From positions 62,001 through 126,000 of the forward strand of contig SBGX01000031.1 of the NCBI GenBank assembly GCA_006226425.1: a stretch of DNA of 64,000 nt. Reading direction: 5' to 3'. This DNA comes from Bacteroidota bacterium (GTDB taxonomy: Bacteria > Bacteroidota > Bacteroidia > Flavobacteriales_D > Crocinitomicaceae). Below are positions 26,105 to 35,075 of this stretch, in pieces (within the stretch, counting starts at the first letter, position 1; every line of letters begins with the position of its first letter). The notes beneath the pieces were generated by a model. The model was not told the DNA's origin. It did not search any database and worked only from the letters and a program-made list of their open reading frames with translations. The position numbers and the translations under genes were made by a program.

Positions 26105-27694
26105 ATGAGACATCAGCTGAATTTACTTCTCAGGAACAGCCTTCCTTTTCAGTTTTTCCTTTTCTTACTGGGACTTTCTCTACTCATGCACTGGTTTGAG
26201 ATAATCAAGCTTGCTCCCACAGGGTCTCATATTTGGCGGCAGTGTGATTCCCTTTCCATCGTACAGAATTATTTCTACGATGGTCAAGCTCTTTTAAGTC
26301 CAAGAACAAATGATTATCGCGAAGCCATGCGAGATGTTTCTCTAACAGAATTTCCGATCATCTACTATCTTGACTCCTGGATTTGGAAACTTACAGGGGA
26401 AAATTTTTGGTCTCCCAGATTGCTTAATTTATTTTTTCTGATCGCCGGACTTTGGGGACTTTTTAAGGGGATGTCTTTGCTGAAAATTAGAAAGCCGCTC
26501 CTGTTTGCCGTTTTGGCCCTGGTCATGGCCTCTCCCGTCTTATCACATTATGCGGTGAATGTACTTCCCAATACGGCTGCCATCGGACTCACTTTTCTCT
26601 CCTGGTATTTCTTTTATCGCTATGATCAAGAAGGGACAAAAAAACACCTGCTTATTGCTATCCTTTTATTGAGCCTGTCCGGACTACTAAAGATTACGCT
26701 CATCTTCAGCTTTGTTATCTACCTGTTTATACTACTTTATCGCTGGTATCAACGCAAAGAGACACCTTATTTTCCCCTTTTGCTTTTATTCGCAGGACTG
26801 GGAATTATTTATCTCTGGACGCACTACCTAAACGGCTACAATCATGAATCTGCCGCAGCCTCACTATTTGAATCTTTCAGCGTTTTTGCGCATAGTTCCG
26901 AAGAAATAAAGGCTGTTTGGAATGGCGGATTCAAAGACCACTGGATTTTAATTGAACATCGCGTCTTTTGGTTTGGCTTCTGCATCCTGTTTCTATTCAA
27001 CTTTTATCAGATCATTCGTCATAGAAACTGGTTGGTTTTATGGATTCACTTGCTTTTAATGGGAAGTTCCACTATTTACTTCCTGGTCTTCTTTATGAGT
27101 TTCGAAAATCACGATTATTATTTACTTGATCTGATTCCTCATATCACCGTTCACCTCATTACAACAGCTTACTACCTGAGCCGACTTTCGACGAAATGGC
27201 CCGTCCTACTTTTTCAGCTGTTTGCATACACTTCTGTTGTGATCGGCTCCGGACATGTTGTGGCCAGGAATCTGGATATTCAGAAAGGAATGGCCAAGCT
27301 GCAAAGTCATTTGGTAGATCGCTATTCCTTTGGGTTCCACCAGTATTTTCGCTATGATTCTTCCCTCCGCTGGCCCCTCAAACAATATCGGAAGCAATTA
27401 AGACAACTGGGAATTAATCGACAGACAGCTGTCATTTGTGTGCCTGATCAAAGTCCAAATATTTCGCTCTACTATTTCAACCTTCGGGGACAAAGTAATT
27501 TCCATCTGCCACTCATGGAACCAACTCAGGAGTTGAGTCAAAAAGCCCGGGAAGGATATCAATTTTTGATCTTACAAAAGAATCTGGATCAGGGACTGGA
27601 AGAACGGCTTAAAACAATCGATTTCTATAAAATTTGGGAAGATCAGCTAATCACCGTATATCGGATCACAACACTCGCAACACCCAAAAAATGA
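26105..27694 (+). CDS. GT-C-like membrane glycosyltransferase
   Basis: A 529-residue polytopic membrane protein with about ten hydrophobic segments. The first periplasmic loop contains the sequence GSHIWRQCDSLSIVQNYF near residue 40, the acidic loop pattern (RQxDS) seen in dolichyl/undecaprenyl-phosphate-sugar dependent GT-C enzymes of the PMT/ArnT type, followed by DVSLTEFPIIYYL. The C-terminal 130 residues are soluble and probably periplasmic. Donor and acceptor are unknown; glycan or lipid decoration is the usual role. It stands alone, divergent from the STAS gene, with about 110 bases between the two starts. Confidence 0.65.
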   Translation: MRHQLNLLLRNSLPFQFFLFLLGLSLLMHWFEIIKLAPTGSHIWRQCDSLSIVQNYFYDGQALLSPRTNDYREAMRDVSLTEFPIIYYLDSWIWKLTGENFWSPRLLNLFFLIAGLWGLFKGMSLLKIRKPLLFAVLALVMASPVLSHYAVNVLPNTAAIGLTFLSWYFFYRYDQEGTKKHLLIAILLLSLSGLLKITLIFSFVIYLFILLYRWYQRKETPYFPLLLLFAGLGIIYLWTHYLNGYNHESAAASLFESFSVFAHSSEEIKAVWNGGFKDHWILIEHRVFWFGFCILFLFNFYQIIRHRNWLVLWIHLLLMGSSTIYFLVFFMSFENHDYYLLDLIPHITVHLITTAYYLSRLSTKWPVLLFQLFAYTSVVIGSGHVVARNLDIQKGMAKLQSHLVDRYSFGFHQYFRYDSSLRWPLKQYRKQLRQLGINRQTAVICVPDQSPNISLYYFNLRGQSNFHLPLMEPTQELSQKAREGYQFLILQKNLDQGLEERLKTIDFYKIWEDQLITVYRITTLATPKK

Positions 27695-27742
27695 AACTAA
27701 TTGATCCACCTACGTTATGCGCAGACAAGCCGAAATATTTTC

Positions 27743-27750
27743 TAATTTTG
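27743..27750 (+). promoter_or_regulatory. -7 element before the gene at 27767
   Basis: TAATTTTG lies 16 bases before the ATG at 27767, consistent with a short leader for the three-gene run that ends with murQ. Confidence 0.55.
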
Positions 27751-27766
27751 CTCAAATAGTCAAAAC

Positions 27767-28288
27767 ATGGATATCCTTCTTCAAATTGCCCTGATTATCC
27801 TCCCTGCCGGAGGCGTTTTAATGACGACCATTTACTTCCTCCGAAAGCAGGAAAGCAAAGAGATAAAAAGCCTCCAACTGGAACTGAGAAAAGAACGTCA
27901 AAAATTCTTTCTTCCCAGTCGTGTAGAGGCATATCAACGCGCTGTGTTGTTGATGGAACGAATTTCGCCTATGGCGCTTGTGATGAGGTTGCACAATCCA
28001 GGACTTCCTGCTAAGGCCCTTCAGGCAGATCTTTTGAAAACGATTCGGGAAGAATATGACCACAATGTAGCTCAACAAATCTTTGTTTCACCCGGTGGAT
28101 GGCAAATGGTCAGAACTTCCAAGGAAGAAACGATCAAAATTATTAACCTGGCTGGGAGTCAGATGGGAGATACAGCGACTGGCATGGATTTAAGTTCAAA
28201 AATACTGGAAATTTGTGCTGAAGTTGGACAACTTCCAACGGAGATCACTATTGAATATTTGAAAAAGGAACTTCAGGAACTATTTTAG
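27767..28288 (+). CDS. Membrane-anchored protein of unknown function, Bacteroidota type
   Basis: A 173-residue protein with one N-terminal membrane helix (residues about 5-25), then a charged helix (KEIKSLQLELRKERQKFF) and a mainly helical cytoplasmic domain with SRVEAYQRAVLLMERI near residue 52 and REEYDHNVAQQIFVS near 95. I believe this arrangement is common in Bacteroidota but cannot name a function. It starts a tight run (3 bases to the phosphoribosyltransferase, then 0 to murQ), so it may be cotranscribed with cell-wall recycling. Confidence 0.72.
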   Translation: MDILLQIALIILPAGGVLMTTIYFLRKQESKEIKSLQLELRKERQKFFLPSRVEAYQRAVLLMERISPMALVMRLHNPGLPAKALQADLLKTIREEYDHNVAQQIFVSPGGWQMVRTSKEETIKIINLAGSQMGDTATGMDLSSKILEICAEVGQLPTEITIEYLKKELQELF

Positions 28289-28291
28289 AAT

Positions 28292-28798
28292 ATGTCTCAA
28301 AAAGAACACATCCTGGAAAACCGTCAGATTAGGCAAAAAATGCTTCGCATAGCCTATCAGTTGCTTGAAAACAGTACGGAATTCAGGAATATTCATCTGA
28401 TTGGCATTCAGGGAAATGGTTTTGCCCTTTCCGGACTACTTAAGTCTTTGCTGGAAGAGCATGGACAACAGGAAATTCAACTGAGTAAGTTGGAGATCAA
28501 TAAAGAAAATCCGGGGAAACACCCCATTCTTATTCTGGATGGCCCAAAAAATCCATCGGAAACTCTTTGTGTACTCGTTGATGATGTATTGAATTCCGGA
28601 CGAACGATGCAATATGCGCTGATCCCCATTCTACAATTGGAAGTTGCCGGAATCAAAACAGTCGCACTCGTGGATCGAAGACACCGGAAGTATCCCATAA
28701 AATGTGACTTCGTAGGACTTTCATTGTCCACAACCCTTCAGGAACGCGTCGAAGTAGTCATCGACTCCAATGAACAAATTTCTGCTTTCCTGACCTAG
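28292..28798 (+). CDS. Phosphoribosyltransferase, PyrR-like
   Basis: A 168-residue type I phosphoribosyltransferase. The PRPP-binding loop is VLVDDVLNSGRTMQYAL near residue 97, and HLIGIQGNGFALSGLL near 36 is the pyrophosphate loop region. The layout resembles PyrR (uracil phosphoribosyltransferase/attenuator), and DRRHRKYPIKCDFVG near residue 130 is also PyrR-like. No pyrimidine genes or attenuator are nearby, so a regulatory role is doubtful and nucleobase salvage is more likely. The stop is followed directly by the murQ start. Confidence 0.85.
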   Translation: MSQKEHILENRQIRQKMLRIAYQLLENSTEFRNIHLIGIQGNGFALSGLLKSLLEEHGQQEIQLSKLEINKENPGKHPILILDGPKNPSETLCVLVDDVLNSGRTMQYALIPILQLEVAGIKTVALVDRRHRKYPIKCDFVGLSLSTTLQERVEVVIDSNEQISAFLT

Positions 28799-29605
28799 AT
28801 GAAAAAGATAACCGAAAAAGAAAGTCTGTATCACGACCTGGAAAAGATGTCCAGTTCGGAGATTATCCAGTCAATAAATCAGGAAGATGCCAAAGTTCAT
28901 GAGGCCGTAGGTGCTATTCTGGACGACATCTCCCAATTTGTCGATGAGGCCTTTACTCGGATGTCTGAGGGAGGACGACTTTTCTACATCGGAGCAGGAA
29001 CAAGCGGACGACTGGGAATTTTAGATGCGAGTGAGTGTCCTCCTACCTTTGGAGTATCACATAACCTGGTAATCGGATTGATCGCTGGTGGGGACCAGGC
29101 CATTCGAAAGGCTGTTGAATTTGCAGAAGACGACCGAAACCAGGCCTGGAAGGACCTCGAGGCATATCAAATCGGAACGTCAGATATTTTAGTTGGTATC
29201 GCTGCTTCCGGAACGACCCCTTACGTACTGGGAGGTATTGAAAAAGCCAATCAAGAAGGAATTCTTACTGCTGGAATCAGCTGCAATCCTGAAAGTCCTT
29301 TGTCTCAACTTGCTCAACACAACCTCTGCCCGGTGGTTGGTCCTGAATTTCTTACAGGTAGCACGCGAATGAAGTCCGGAACTGCTCAAAAAATGGTTCT
29401 GAACATGATTTCCACTTCCCTCATGATCAAACTCGGGCACGTCCAGGGAAACCGAATGGTAGATATGCAGCTGAGCAATGACAAGCTCGTTGACCGGGGA
29501 GTCAGAATGATTCAGGAAAAACTGGATTTAGACTATGAGACCGCTAAAAAAGAACTTCTAAAGTATGGAAGTGTTCGGGAGGTCTTGAAAACTCATCAGT
29601 CATAG
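28799..29605 (+). CDS. murQ: N-acetylmuramic acid 6-phosphate etherase
   Basis: A 268-residue SIS-domain enzyme that splits the lactyl ether of MurNAc-6-phosphate in peptidoglycan recycling. Signatures are GGRLFYIGAGTSGRLGILDASECPPTFG near residues 58-85, the catalytic Glu region RKAVEFAEDDRNQAW near 103, and LTGSTRMKSGTAQKMVLNM near 185. It is a little shorter than the E. coli protein (about 298), as is usual in Bacteroidota. No MurNAc kinase or transporter is adjacent. It directly abuts the phosphoribosyltransferase gene. Confidence 0.95.
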   Translation: MKKITEKESLYHDLEKMSSSEIIQSINQEDAKVHEAVGAILDDISQFVDEAFTRMSEGGRLFYIGAGTSGRLGILDASECPPTFGVSHNLVIGLIAGGDQAIRKAVEFAEDDRNQAWKDLEAYQIGTSDILVGIAASGTTPYVLGGIEKANQEGILTAGISCNPESPLSQLAQHNLCPVVGPEFLTGSTRMKSGTAQKMVLNMISTSLMIKLGHVQGNRMVDMQLSNDKLVDRGVRMIQEKLDLDYETAKKELLKYGSVREVLKTHQS

Positions 29606-29718
29606 TTCCTCCGTCAGGAATAAACACCTGTTTCCTTAAGTACGATTACCTAATATTTAGTAAAATAAGGGTTTAGGAGACATAGTTGCTTATTTTAGGT
29701 TTACCAAAAAACTCAACT

Positions 29719-30162
29719 ATGAATCATTTTAAAAACCTAAACAGTGATGATCCCGAAGCAAACGGATTTACACTGGTATCAGAATCGGAAGCATTTCAAA
29801 TGAGTCCGGAAGAAGCTCTTACAGACGAGTTCTGTTATTTTTATCACAAAGGTCTCTATCATGCCCAATGGAAGTACATACATACCGATGGTCGATGGTG
29901 GGGTAAAGCTGAATTTGGACCTTTTTGGTTTGAAAAAGTCAAATGGCATCCCAAATTGAAATTTCGCGCCGAGATTAATCGCATTTTTTCCTGGGATTTA
30001 ATTTGTGAAGTCGACATGAAGCCCGGTCAGGTATTAAATATCTGGGGAACCGTTTTCGAAACTGCCTGGAACATCACGACTAAGGACGACTTAATTGCGG
30101 AAATCAACCAGGCACGGAAGCTCGACACGCCTTTTGAGCAATCAGCAGTAATAGCTAGGTAG
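29719..30162 (+). CDS. Hypothetical soluble protein, Trp- and Phe-rich
   Basis: A 147-residue protein, read from ATG 29719 (a longer frame from 29686 has no support). I do not recognise it. It is rich in aromatics (YFYHKGLYHAQWKYI, GRWWGKAEFGPFWFEKVKW near residues 38-75), suggesting a small beta-rich domain, and ends with a helix. It has no signal peptide or membrane span. An AT-rich region with TTATTTTAG lies upstream. A terminator hairpin follows the stop, so it is probably a single-gene transcript. Confidence 0.65.
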   Translation: MNHFKNLNSDDPEANGFTLVSESEAFQMSPEEALTDEFCYFYHKGLYHAQWKYIHTDGRWWGKAEFGPFWFEKVKWHPKLKFRAEINRIFSWDLICEVDMKPGQVLNIWGTVFETAWNITTKDDLIAEINQARKLDTPFEQSAVIAR

Positions 30163-30192
30163 ACAAGCACTCAACATTTTTTTATCAGAACT

Positions 30193-30218
30193 CCGGAAGT
30201 TGAATGCTTCCGGGTTTT
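30193..30218. terminator. Hairpin terminator between convergent genes
   Basis: CCGGAAG, a 7-base loop, CTTCCGG then GTTTTAA. It lies between the stop at 30162 (plus) and the CDF stop at 30217 (minus), overlapping the latter by a base or two. It could serve mainly the plus-strand gene. Confidence 0.6.
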
Positions 30219-31095
30219 AATCCGGTTCAATGTGAATCAGAACATGACCTAGATTGGGGATTTTCGCTCTCAGATGATCCTTCAAACAATGTGCTATTTC
30301 ATGTCCTTCCCGAACCGAAAGCTCTCCTTCTACGATGGCATGCAAATCCACATGATAGCTGGTTCCTGCTTTGCGAATGAAACATTTTTCTGTTCCCAGT
30401 ACCCCCTGAACCTCCAGTGATTCCTTCCTGATCTCTTCCAGGAGGTCATCGTACAGGTGTTCATCCATAATCTCACCCAAAGCCGGCCTAAAAATCAGAT
30501 AGCTATTATAAATAATGAAGCCAGAAGCTAGTAATGCCGCCCAATCGTCTGCCGTCTCATAGCCTTCTCCAAAAATCAAGGCAATAGAAATCCCGACAAA
30601 GGCCATCACCGAAGTAATGGCATCGCTTCGATGGTGCCAGGCATCGGCTTTAAGCGAAGAACTATTCGTCTCTTTACTCTTCTTAAGGACAATCCTGAAT
30701 GAGATTTCTTTCCAAAGAATAATCCCTACGAGAATGATCAAAGTCCATGATTCCGGGGCTTTATGGGGTGTTTGGATGTTCTGTATGCTTTCATAGGCAA
30801 TAATGGTGGCAGAAGTCACCAGAAACGAAACCACCAAAAATGTAATAAGTGGTTCTATTTTCCCATGACCATAAGGATGATTCTCATCAGCAGGCCGTTT
30901 AGCATATTTTAGTCCAAATAGCACCAACAGAGATGAAAAAACATCTGTCGTTGACTCAATGGCATCTGCGATCAGTGCGTAAGAATTGCCAAAGAAACCG
31001 GCTAGCCCCTTAATGAGCGCCAGACTGGTATTTCCGATGACACTGAAATAACTTGTTCGAATCGCTGTTTCTTCCTTATTTATTCTTTCTGGCAT
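30217..31095 (-). CDS. Cation diffusion facilitator (CDF) transporter
   Basis: A 292-residue inner-membrane transporter of the CDF family that exports divalent metals by proton antiport. Site A appears as SYALIADAIESTTDVFSS near residue 38 and DAWHHRSDAITSVMA near 150, the second with the canonical H-x-x-x-D. The PADENHPYGHGKIEPL loop near residue 70 is a family signature. The C-terminal cytoplasmic domain (ISEIMDEHLYDDLLEEIRKE onward, with HVDLHAIVEG and HVLIHIEPD) is the usual dimerising metal sensor. In site A the first His of HSxxD is replaced (ESTTD), which may change metal preference among Zn, Fe and Mn. Confidence 0.93.
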   Translation of the reverse strand: MPERINKEETAIRTSYFSVIGNTSLALIKGLAGFFGNSYALIADAIESTTDVFSSLLVLFGLKYAKRPADENHPYGHGKIEPLITFLVVSFLVTSATIIAYESIQNIQTPHKAPESWTLIILVGIILWKEISFRIVLKKSKETNSSSLKADAWHHRSDAITSVMAFVGISIALIFGEGYETADDWAALLASGFIIYNSYLIFRPALGEIMDEHLYDDLLEEIRKESLEVQGVLGTEKCFIRKAGTSYHVDLHAIVEGELSVREGHEIAHCLKDHLRAKIPNLGHVLIHIEPD

Positions 31096-31223
31096 TGAAG
31101 CTCCACTTTTACAGGCCCCTTGCTATCGAGACACATTCTTTCTTTGTTCTCTACATATCTGATCCTAGCCTACTCATAAAAACAACATCCCAAAAGTGAT
31201 TTCGAATTGTGATTTTATTTACG

Positions 31224-31688
31224 CTACGCCTGGCTCATACGATAATTCCGTATTTCCACACCATTTACCAAATTTATGTTTTCCCTGATTACTTTGAATC
31301 CTTTCGCTTCAAAAAATGGCCTGGCCGTCTTACTGACATCGGAGGACAAACTTTCAAAACCTCGCTTCAATGATTCGGCTTTTAATTTTTCATAGATTAA
31401 ACTAGCTATCCCCTGCCTTAAAAAGGCTTTATGAACATAGAGAAAATCCAAATAATTTCCATTTTCCAGAGAACCGAAACCAAGCATTTCCTCATCCCTT
31501 TCTACAATCAAGACGAACTGTGTATCCAAAAAAGATTTCCACCTTTCCACATTCTTTACCGAAGTTATCCAGGCATCAATTTGTTCCTGATTGTAATCGT
31601 TTCGACAAGTACTTTTTATGGTTTCCACAAACAAGTGCTGCATCTTGCCCAAATCATTCAAATTTGCTACTCTACATCTCACTTCCAT
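31224..31688 (-). CDS. GNAT family N-acetyltransferase
   Basis: A 154-residue acetyltransferase. The acetyl-CoA binding loop is VHKAFLRQGIASLIYEKLKAES near residues 83-105 (R/Q-x-x-G-I/x-A form), followed by LSSDVSKTARPFFEAKGFKVI, the usual motif B region. It resembles the YafP/ElaA-like single-domain group. The substrate is unknown. It lies about 130 bases upstream of the CDF gene on the same strand. The region from 31689 to 31891 upstream holds only AT-rich intergenic DNA and the flavin reductase promoter. Confidence 0.85.
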   Translation of the reverse strand: MEVRCRVANLNDLGKMQHLFVETIKSTCRNDYNQEQIDAWITSVKNVERWKSFLDTQFVLIVERDEEMLGFGSLENGNYLDFLYVHKAFLRQGIASLIYEKLKAESLKRGFESLSSDVSKTARPFFEAKGFKVIRENINLVNGVEIRNYRMSQA

Positions 31689-31861
31689 TTGTTCATCCTT
31701 TTTATTCGGACCACAACTTTATAAAGATACCGCTTTATTTTTCATCGGTTGACAAAGTCACATATCGGACCATCTTAGTCACTTATTTACCCTTATGGGT
31801 CAGGGCAATATAAAATGGGGGATGCTTTCTTAAAATTGTTCAAAACTCCTTTAAACAGAGG

Positions 31862-31892
31862 TTTCAATTGACTTAAAAAGCCCTTATCTTTG
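31862..31892 (+). promoter_or_regulatory. Promoter of the flavin reductase-DUF3127 pair
   Basis: TTTC (31862-31865), exactly 19 bases, TATCTTTG (31885-31892). The -7 box ends on a GTG that opens the longest frame, so translation should begin at ATG 31898 or 31910. Confidence 0.7.
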
Positions 31893-31897
31893 TGCCC

Positions 31898-32800
31898 ATG
31901 CAAAAGATGAAGTCGATTGATCCAAAAGAGCTTGCTATACCGGAAGTTCACCAACTCCTGTTGGGTTCCGTGGGTCCCAGACCGATTGCTTTTGCTTCGA
32001 CCATTAGTTCTGATGGAATTCCGAACCTTTCACCATTTAGCTTTTTCAATGTCTTTAGTGCCAATCCACCGATCTTGGTTTTTTCACCAGCCAGAAGTGG
32101 AAGAACCAAGTTACAAAAAGACACTTATCACAATGTAAAAGCAGTTCCTGAAGTGGTCATTAATGTGGTTACCATGGACATGGTTCAGCAAATGAGTTTG
32201 AGTAGCTCTCCTTACCCACCGGAGGTAAATGAGTTTGTGAAATCCGGCTTTACTCCCGTCAAATCGGAGGTCGTGGCTCCTTCTCGCGTTCTGGAATCCC
32301 CTGTTCAATTTGAATGCAAAGTCAATCAGGTCATTGAACTTGGAGATGGTGGTGGTGCCGGGAACCTCATTATTTGCGAAGTTGTGCGGATTCATGTGAA
32401 TGAAGAATTGTTCAACGAAGCCGGAAGGATTGATCAGAAAAAAATCAATCTGGTTTCTCGAATGGGGGGTAACTGGTATTGCCATGCAAATGAGCATTCC
32501 ATGTTTGAAGTTCAGAAACCACTAACAACCATTGGAATCGGTTTTGATCAAATTCCATCGGATATACTACAAAGTGAAATTTTATCTGCAAATGACCTGG
32601 GCTTACTCGCAAGTGTCGAAGAATTGCCCGATGAAACAGCAGTGAATGAATACAAGCTTCTTGAACTCAGTGAATTATTCATTGAACTGGAAGACCAAGC
32701 TGTCGAGTTAGAACAGGCCCTCCACCGGGAAGCTAAAAAACGTTTAAGTGAAAATCAGGTGACAGAAGCATGGATGACGCTTTTGTCCTTTAACAATTAA
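31898..32800 (+). CDS. Flavin reductase family protein (FMN-binding split barrel)
   Basis: A 300-residue protein whose first 200 residues form a flavoredoxin/flavin-reductase split barrel: GPRPIAFASTISSDGIPNLSPFSFFNVFSANPP near residues 28-60 is the FMN-binding signature, followed by KDTYHNV and EFECKV-type stretches (VQFECKVNQVIELGD near 145). The last 100 residues are helical and acidic, extending beyond the usual length. The reductant and partner oxygenase are unknown. ATG 31898 is chosen because the promoter ends at 31892; ATG 31910 (MKSIDPKEL) is also possible. It is followed after 4 bases by the DUF3127 gene. Confidence 0.85.
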   Translation: MQKMKSIDPKELAIPEVHQLLLGSVGPRPIAFASTISSDGIPNLSPFSFFNVFSANPPILVFSPARSGRTKLQKDTYHNVKAVPEVVINVVTMDMVQQMSLSSSPYPPEVNEFVKSGFTPVKSEVVAPSRVLESPVQFECKVNQVIELGDGGGAGNLIICEVVRIHVNEELFNEAGRIDQKKINLVSRMGGNWYCHANEHSMFEVQKPLTTIGIGFDQIPSDILQSEILSANDLGLLASVEELPDETAVNEYKLLELSELFIELEDQAVELEQALHREAKKRLSENQVTEAWMTLLSFNN

Positions 32801-32804
32801 GATT

Positions 32805-33200
32805 ATGTTCAAATTACAAGGAGTCGTTAAAGTCGTTAACCCAACTGTTCAGATATCGGATAAATTCTCAAAAAGAGAATTCGTTGTAACCGATAATTCT
32901 TCCATGTATCCACAGGATATTTTGTTCCAATTGGTACAGGATAAATGCTCTCTGTTGGACGGGATTAACGTGAACGACCAAATCGAGGTTTCTTTCAATA
33001 TTCGTGGTCGTGAATGGACAAATCCGCAGGGAGAAGTCAAATATTTTAACTCACTGGACGCCTGGAGACTTGATAAAGTCGGAGCTGGAGGTGGAATGCC
33101 TGCTGGAGGTCCTTCGGACATGGATTTGGGTGGAAGTACCAATGCCAGCCCGAATGTTGAAACAAACGTTCAGGAAGAAGACGACGATCTGCCATTCTAA
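32805..33200 (+). CDS. DUF3127 protein with SSB-like C-terminal tip
   Basis: A 131-residue protein of the DUF3127 family. The N-terminal 95 residues look like a small OB-fold (GVVKVVNPTVQISDKFSKREFVV, then DQIEVSFNIRGREW). After a Gly/Pro/Ser-rich linker it ends EEDDDLPF. This acidic tip with terminal Pro-Phe is the hallmark by which single-stranded DNA-binding proteins recruit repair and replication partners. The combination strongly suggests an SSB-like role in DNA metabolism, although that is inference. It follows the flavin reductase by 4 bases and its stop nearly meets that of the converging gene. Confidence 0.85.
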   Translation: MFKLQGVVKVVNPTVQISDKFSKREFVVTDNSSMYPQDILFQLVQDKCSLLDGINVNDQIEVSFNIRGREWTNPQGEVKYFNSLDAWRLDKVGAGGGMPAGGPSDMDLGGSTNASPNVETNVQEEDDDLPF

Positions 33201-33203
33201 GGC

Positions 33204-34418
33204 TTAATCAATGCTCCAATGAAAGGCTTGTCGTAAGAGAGACATCTCCCGGTAGGGTAGCCTCTTCATGGAAATTTTCAATTTGGACTGCACGTCCTCC
33301 ATTTCCAATTCTATTGGTGAAATCATTTGAATTCGATATGACTTGTACCCGTAGTCAGTCTTGAATTCAATGGTATCCGCCTGCTCATTCAATCGATAAG
33401 GGAAATCCGTTTTCTCCCCCCGTTCATTTTCTACAATTAGGTAATGACGGCGATGAAAATAAAGGCGTTTCCATGGCTGTACCATGTGTTCTCCGAAGGG
33501 TTCCAATTGATATGCGCCGTGATAGATCGGACGTTTAGAAAGGTCATCATTGTAATTTCCTGACAACAGATATGGCGCCGTACTTTCAGCAATCAGTGTG
33601 GCAATAAGCAGGAATTTGAGTAGAAAATAGCGAGGTTTGTTCATCAAATTTGAGAATAGCTGTTCATCCGGCAGAGTCTCCTGCCCTCTTCCCCACAATA
33701 CCGCCAACACAGAACGATAGGAAAGCAGTAGAAAACCACACAACAAAAGCAGAAATCCGGCATGAACTTTAACCGAAATGTCAAACGAAATATTGATTGC
33801 ATACACATGGATCAACACTCCAAATGCAATGATTAAGCCCAATAATTGGGTCCGCCGAAACAATAGCAAAAGTGCTGGAATAACTTCCATCAGACCGGAA
33901 AACAGGCTGTATTCGTATGACGCTCCTACGGTCGTCCAATAAAGTAGATCCGGGTCAAGATCACCAACCAGCGTATACATCGTGTTGGGTTCAGGCAAGA
34001 AGAACTGCCATTTAAACACCTTATTCAAACCGTACATTAATAACTGCAAAGACAGGTAATACGTTCCGATTTGAAACACCCACTTTTTCAATATGGAGAT
34101 CTTTCTTCGAAGCAAAAAATGGAACAGTATTGCAATCAATTGGGCGATGATAAGCAAGTTAAACAAATGGACATAGAGTAGCGTTGAATCCGATTCAAAA
34201 CCGGTCAGAAGATGTCCGGATTCACTGATTCCAAAAACATGCTCTGCCGTAAACAATGCCAGGTACCGATAGAAGGGCAGAAAAATAGACGCCGGATCAT
34301 GAAAAAGCGTGTATCCCACCGGAAAGCTGCTTATATAGAGGAAAACAAAAATGTTCATCCACAGAGCAAAAGCATACATCGAACTTCGCCACCAGGTACT
34401 TCTGAAAATTGCCATCAT
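33204..34418 (-). CDS. Polytopic membrane protein, DoxX/HTTM-like
   Basis: A 404-residue membrane protein with about eight hydrophobic helices in the first 270 residues and a soluble C-terminal domain. The motif LLMYGLNKVFKWQFFLPEPN near residue 120 resembles the DoxX-like pattern (Y-G-x-x-K) and TMYTLVGDLDPDLLYWTTVGAS is typical of long DoxX-related proteins in Bacteroidota. The C-terminal 130 residues (YRLNEQADTIEFKTDYGYKSY) would be outside the membrane. No enzyme function can be assigned. It ends 3 bases from the DUF3127 stop on the opposite strand. The start ATGATG allows two positions. Confidence 0.65.
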   Translation of the reverse strand: MMAIFRSTWWRSSMYAFALWMNIFVFLYISSFPVGYTLFHDPASIFLPFYRYLALFTAEHVFGISESGHLLTGFESDSTLLYVHLFNLLIIAQLIAILFHFLLRRKISILKKWVFQIGTYYLSLQLLMYGLNKVFKWQFFLPEPNTMYTLVGDLDPDLLYWTTVGASYEYSLFSGLMEVIPALLLLFRRTQLLGLIIAFGVLIHVYAINISFDISVKVHAGFLLLLCGFLLLSYRSVLAVLWGRGQETLPDEQLFSNLMNKPRYFLLKFLLIATLIAESTAPYLLSGNYNDDLSKRPIYHGAYQLEPFGEHMVQPWKRLYFHRRHYLIVENERGEKTDFPYRLNEQADTIEFKTDYGYKSYRIQMISPIELEMEDVQSKLKISMKRLPYREMSLLRQAFHWSID

Positions 34419-34459
34419 ATACCTGCATACAACCGAAATCCGATTGCGTTCAGCGAAAA

Positions 34460-35059
34460 TTATTTACTCCAGAGTTCTGGCAACTCCCCACGTCGTTCCG
34501 TTATTTTCCCTTGCTCATCAAAGGAAACTTCGTAAACCGTTTTTTGATCTTTGTATAAAGCCTGATAAGCCAGTTGCCCGGAAGCATACCATCGGGACTG
34601 TAATCCTTCTTTCTGATGAAGGCCCCCATAAAAATTATCAACGTATGGCTTTCCGTCCTGATACCACATGCGTTCACTTCCCAGTGAAAAACCATCTTTC
34701 TGATGAAAATCAAAATCCAGTGTTCCGCTGGCATAATAGCCTATTTGCCAGTCTACCCAACCAGAATCAAGATGCATAAAGCGGTATTTATGTTCATTTT
34801 CGGGAAGCACCTGGACCACCCAACCATTATACACTTTACCGTTCAGTGAATAGATGTACTCCCCCATTCCTTTGTCATCGACAACAAGTTTTGATCGCAG
34901 TGCCGAAAGATCTTGTTTCACCTCTTTCTGGAGCAAATCCAGGGACGGAACTTCTGGATCGCGCTGATAAGGGACCTCTTGGGGTAAATGTTGGGCACAG
35001 GCCGATAAGAATACCAGAGAAGCACTTCCCAGAAATAAAATTCGCTTAATGCCCATCAT
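34460..35059 (-). CDS. Lipoprotein with MORN-variant repeats
   Basis: A 199-residue lipoprotein. The signal peptide ends in a lipobox (SLVFLSACAQ, Cys near residue 21), so it is probably outer-membrane or periplasm anchored. The C-terminal half has repeats of the YwqK/MORN-variant type: WQIGYYASGTLDFDF, ERMWYQDGKPYVDNFYGG, LQSRWYASGQLAYQALYKD. These repeats make short beta-hairpins; their role in Bacteroidota lipoproteins is mostly unknown. The first codon may be the second Met. It lies 40 bases upstream of the DoxX-like gene on the same strand. Confidence 0.85.
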   Translation of the reverse strand: MMGIKRILFLGSASLVFLSACAQHLPQEVPYQRDPEVPSLDLLQKEVKQDLSALRSKLVVDDKGMGEYIYSLNGKVYNGWVVQVLPENEHKYRFMHLDSGWVDWQIGYYASGTLDFDFHQKDGFSLGSERMWYQDGKPYVDNFYGGLHQKEGLQSRWYASGQLAYQALYKDQKTVYEVSFDEQGKITERRGELPELWSK

Positions 35060-35075
35060 ACTAAGATACGAAGAT

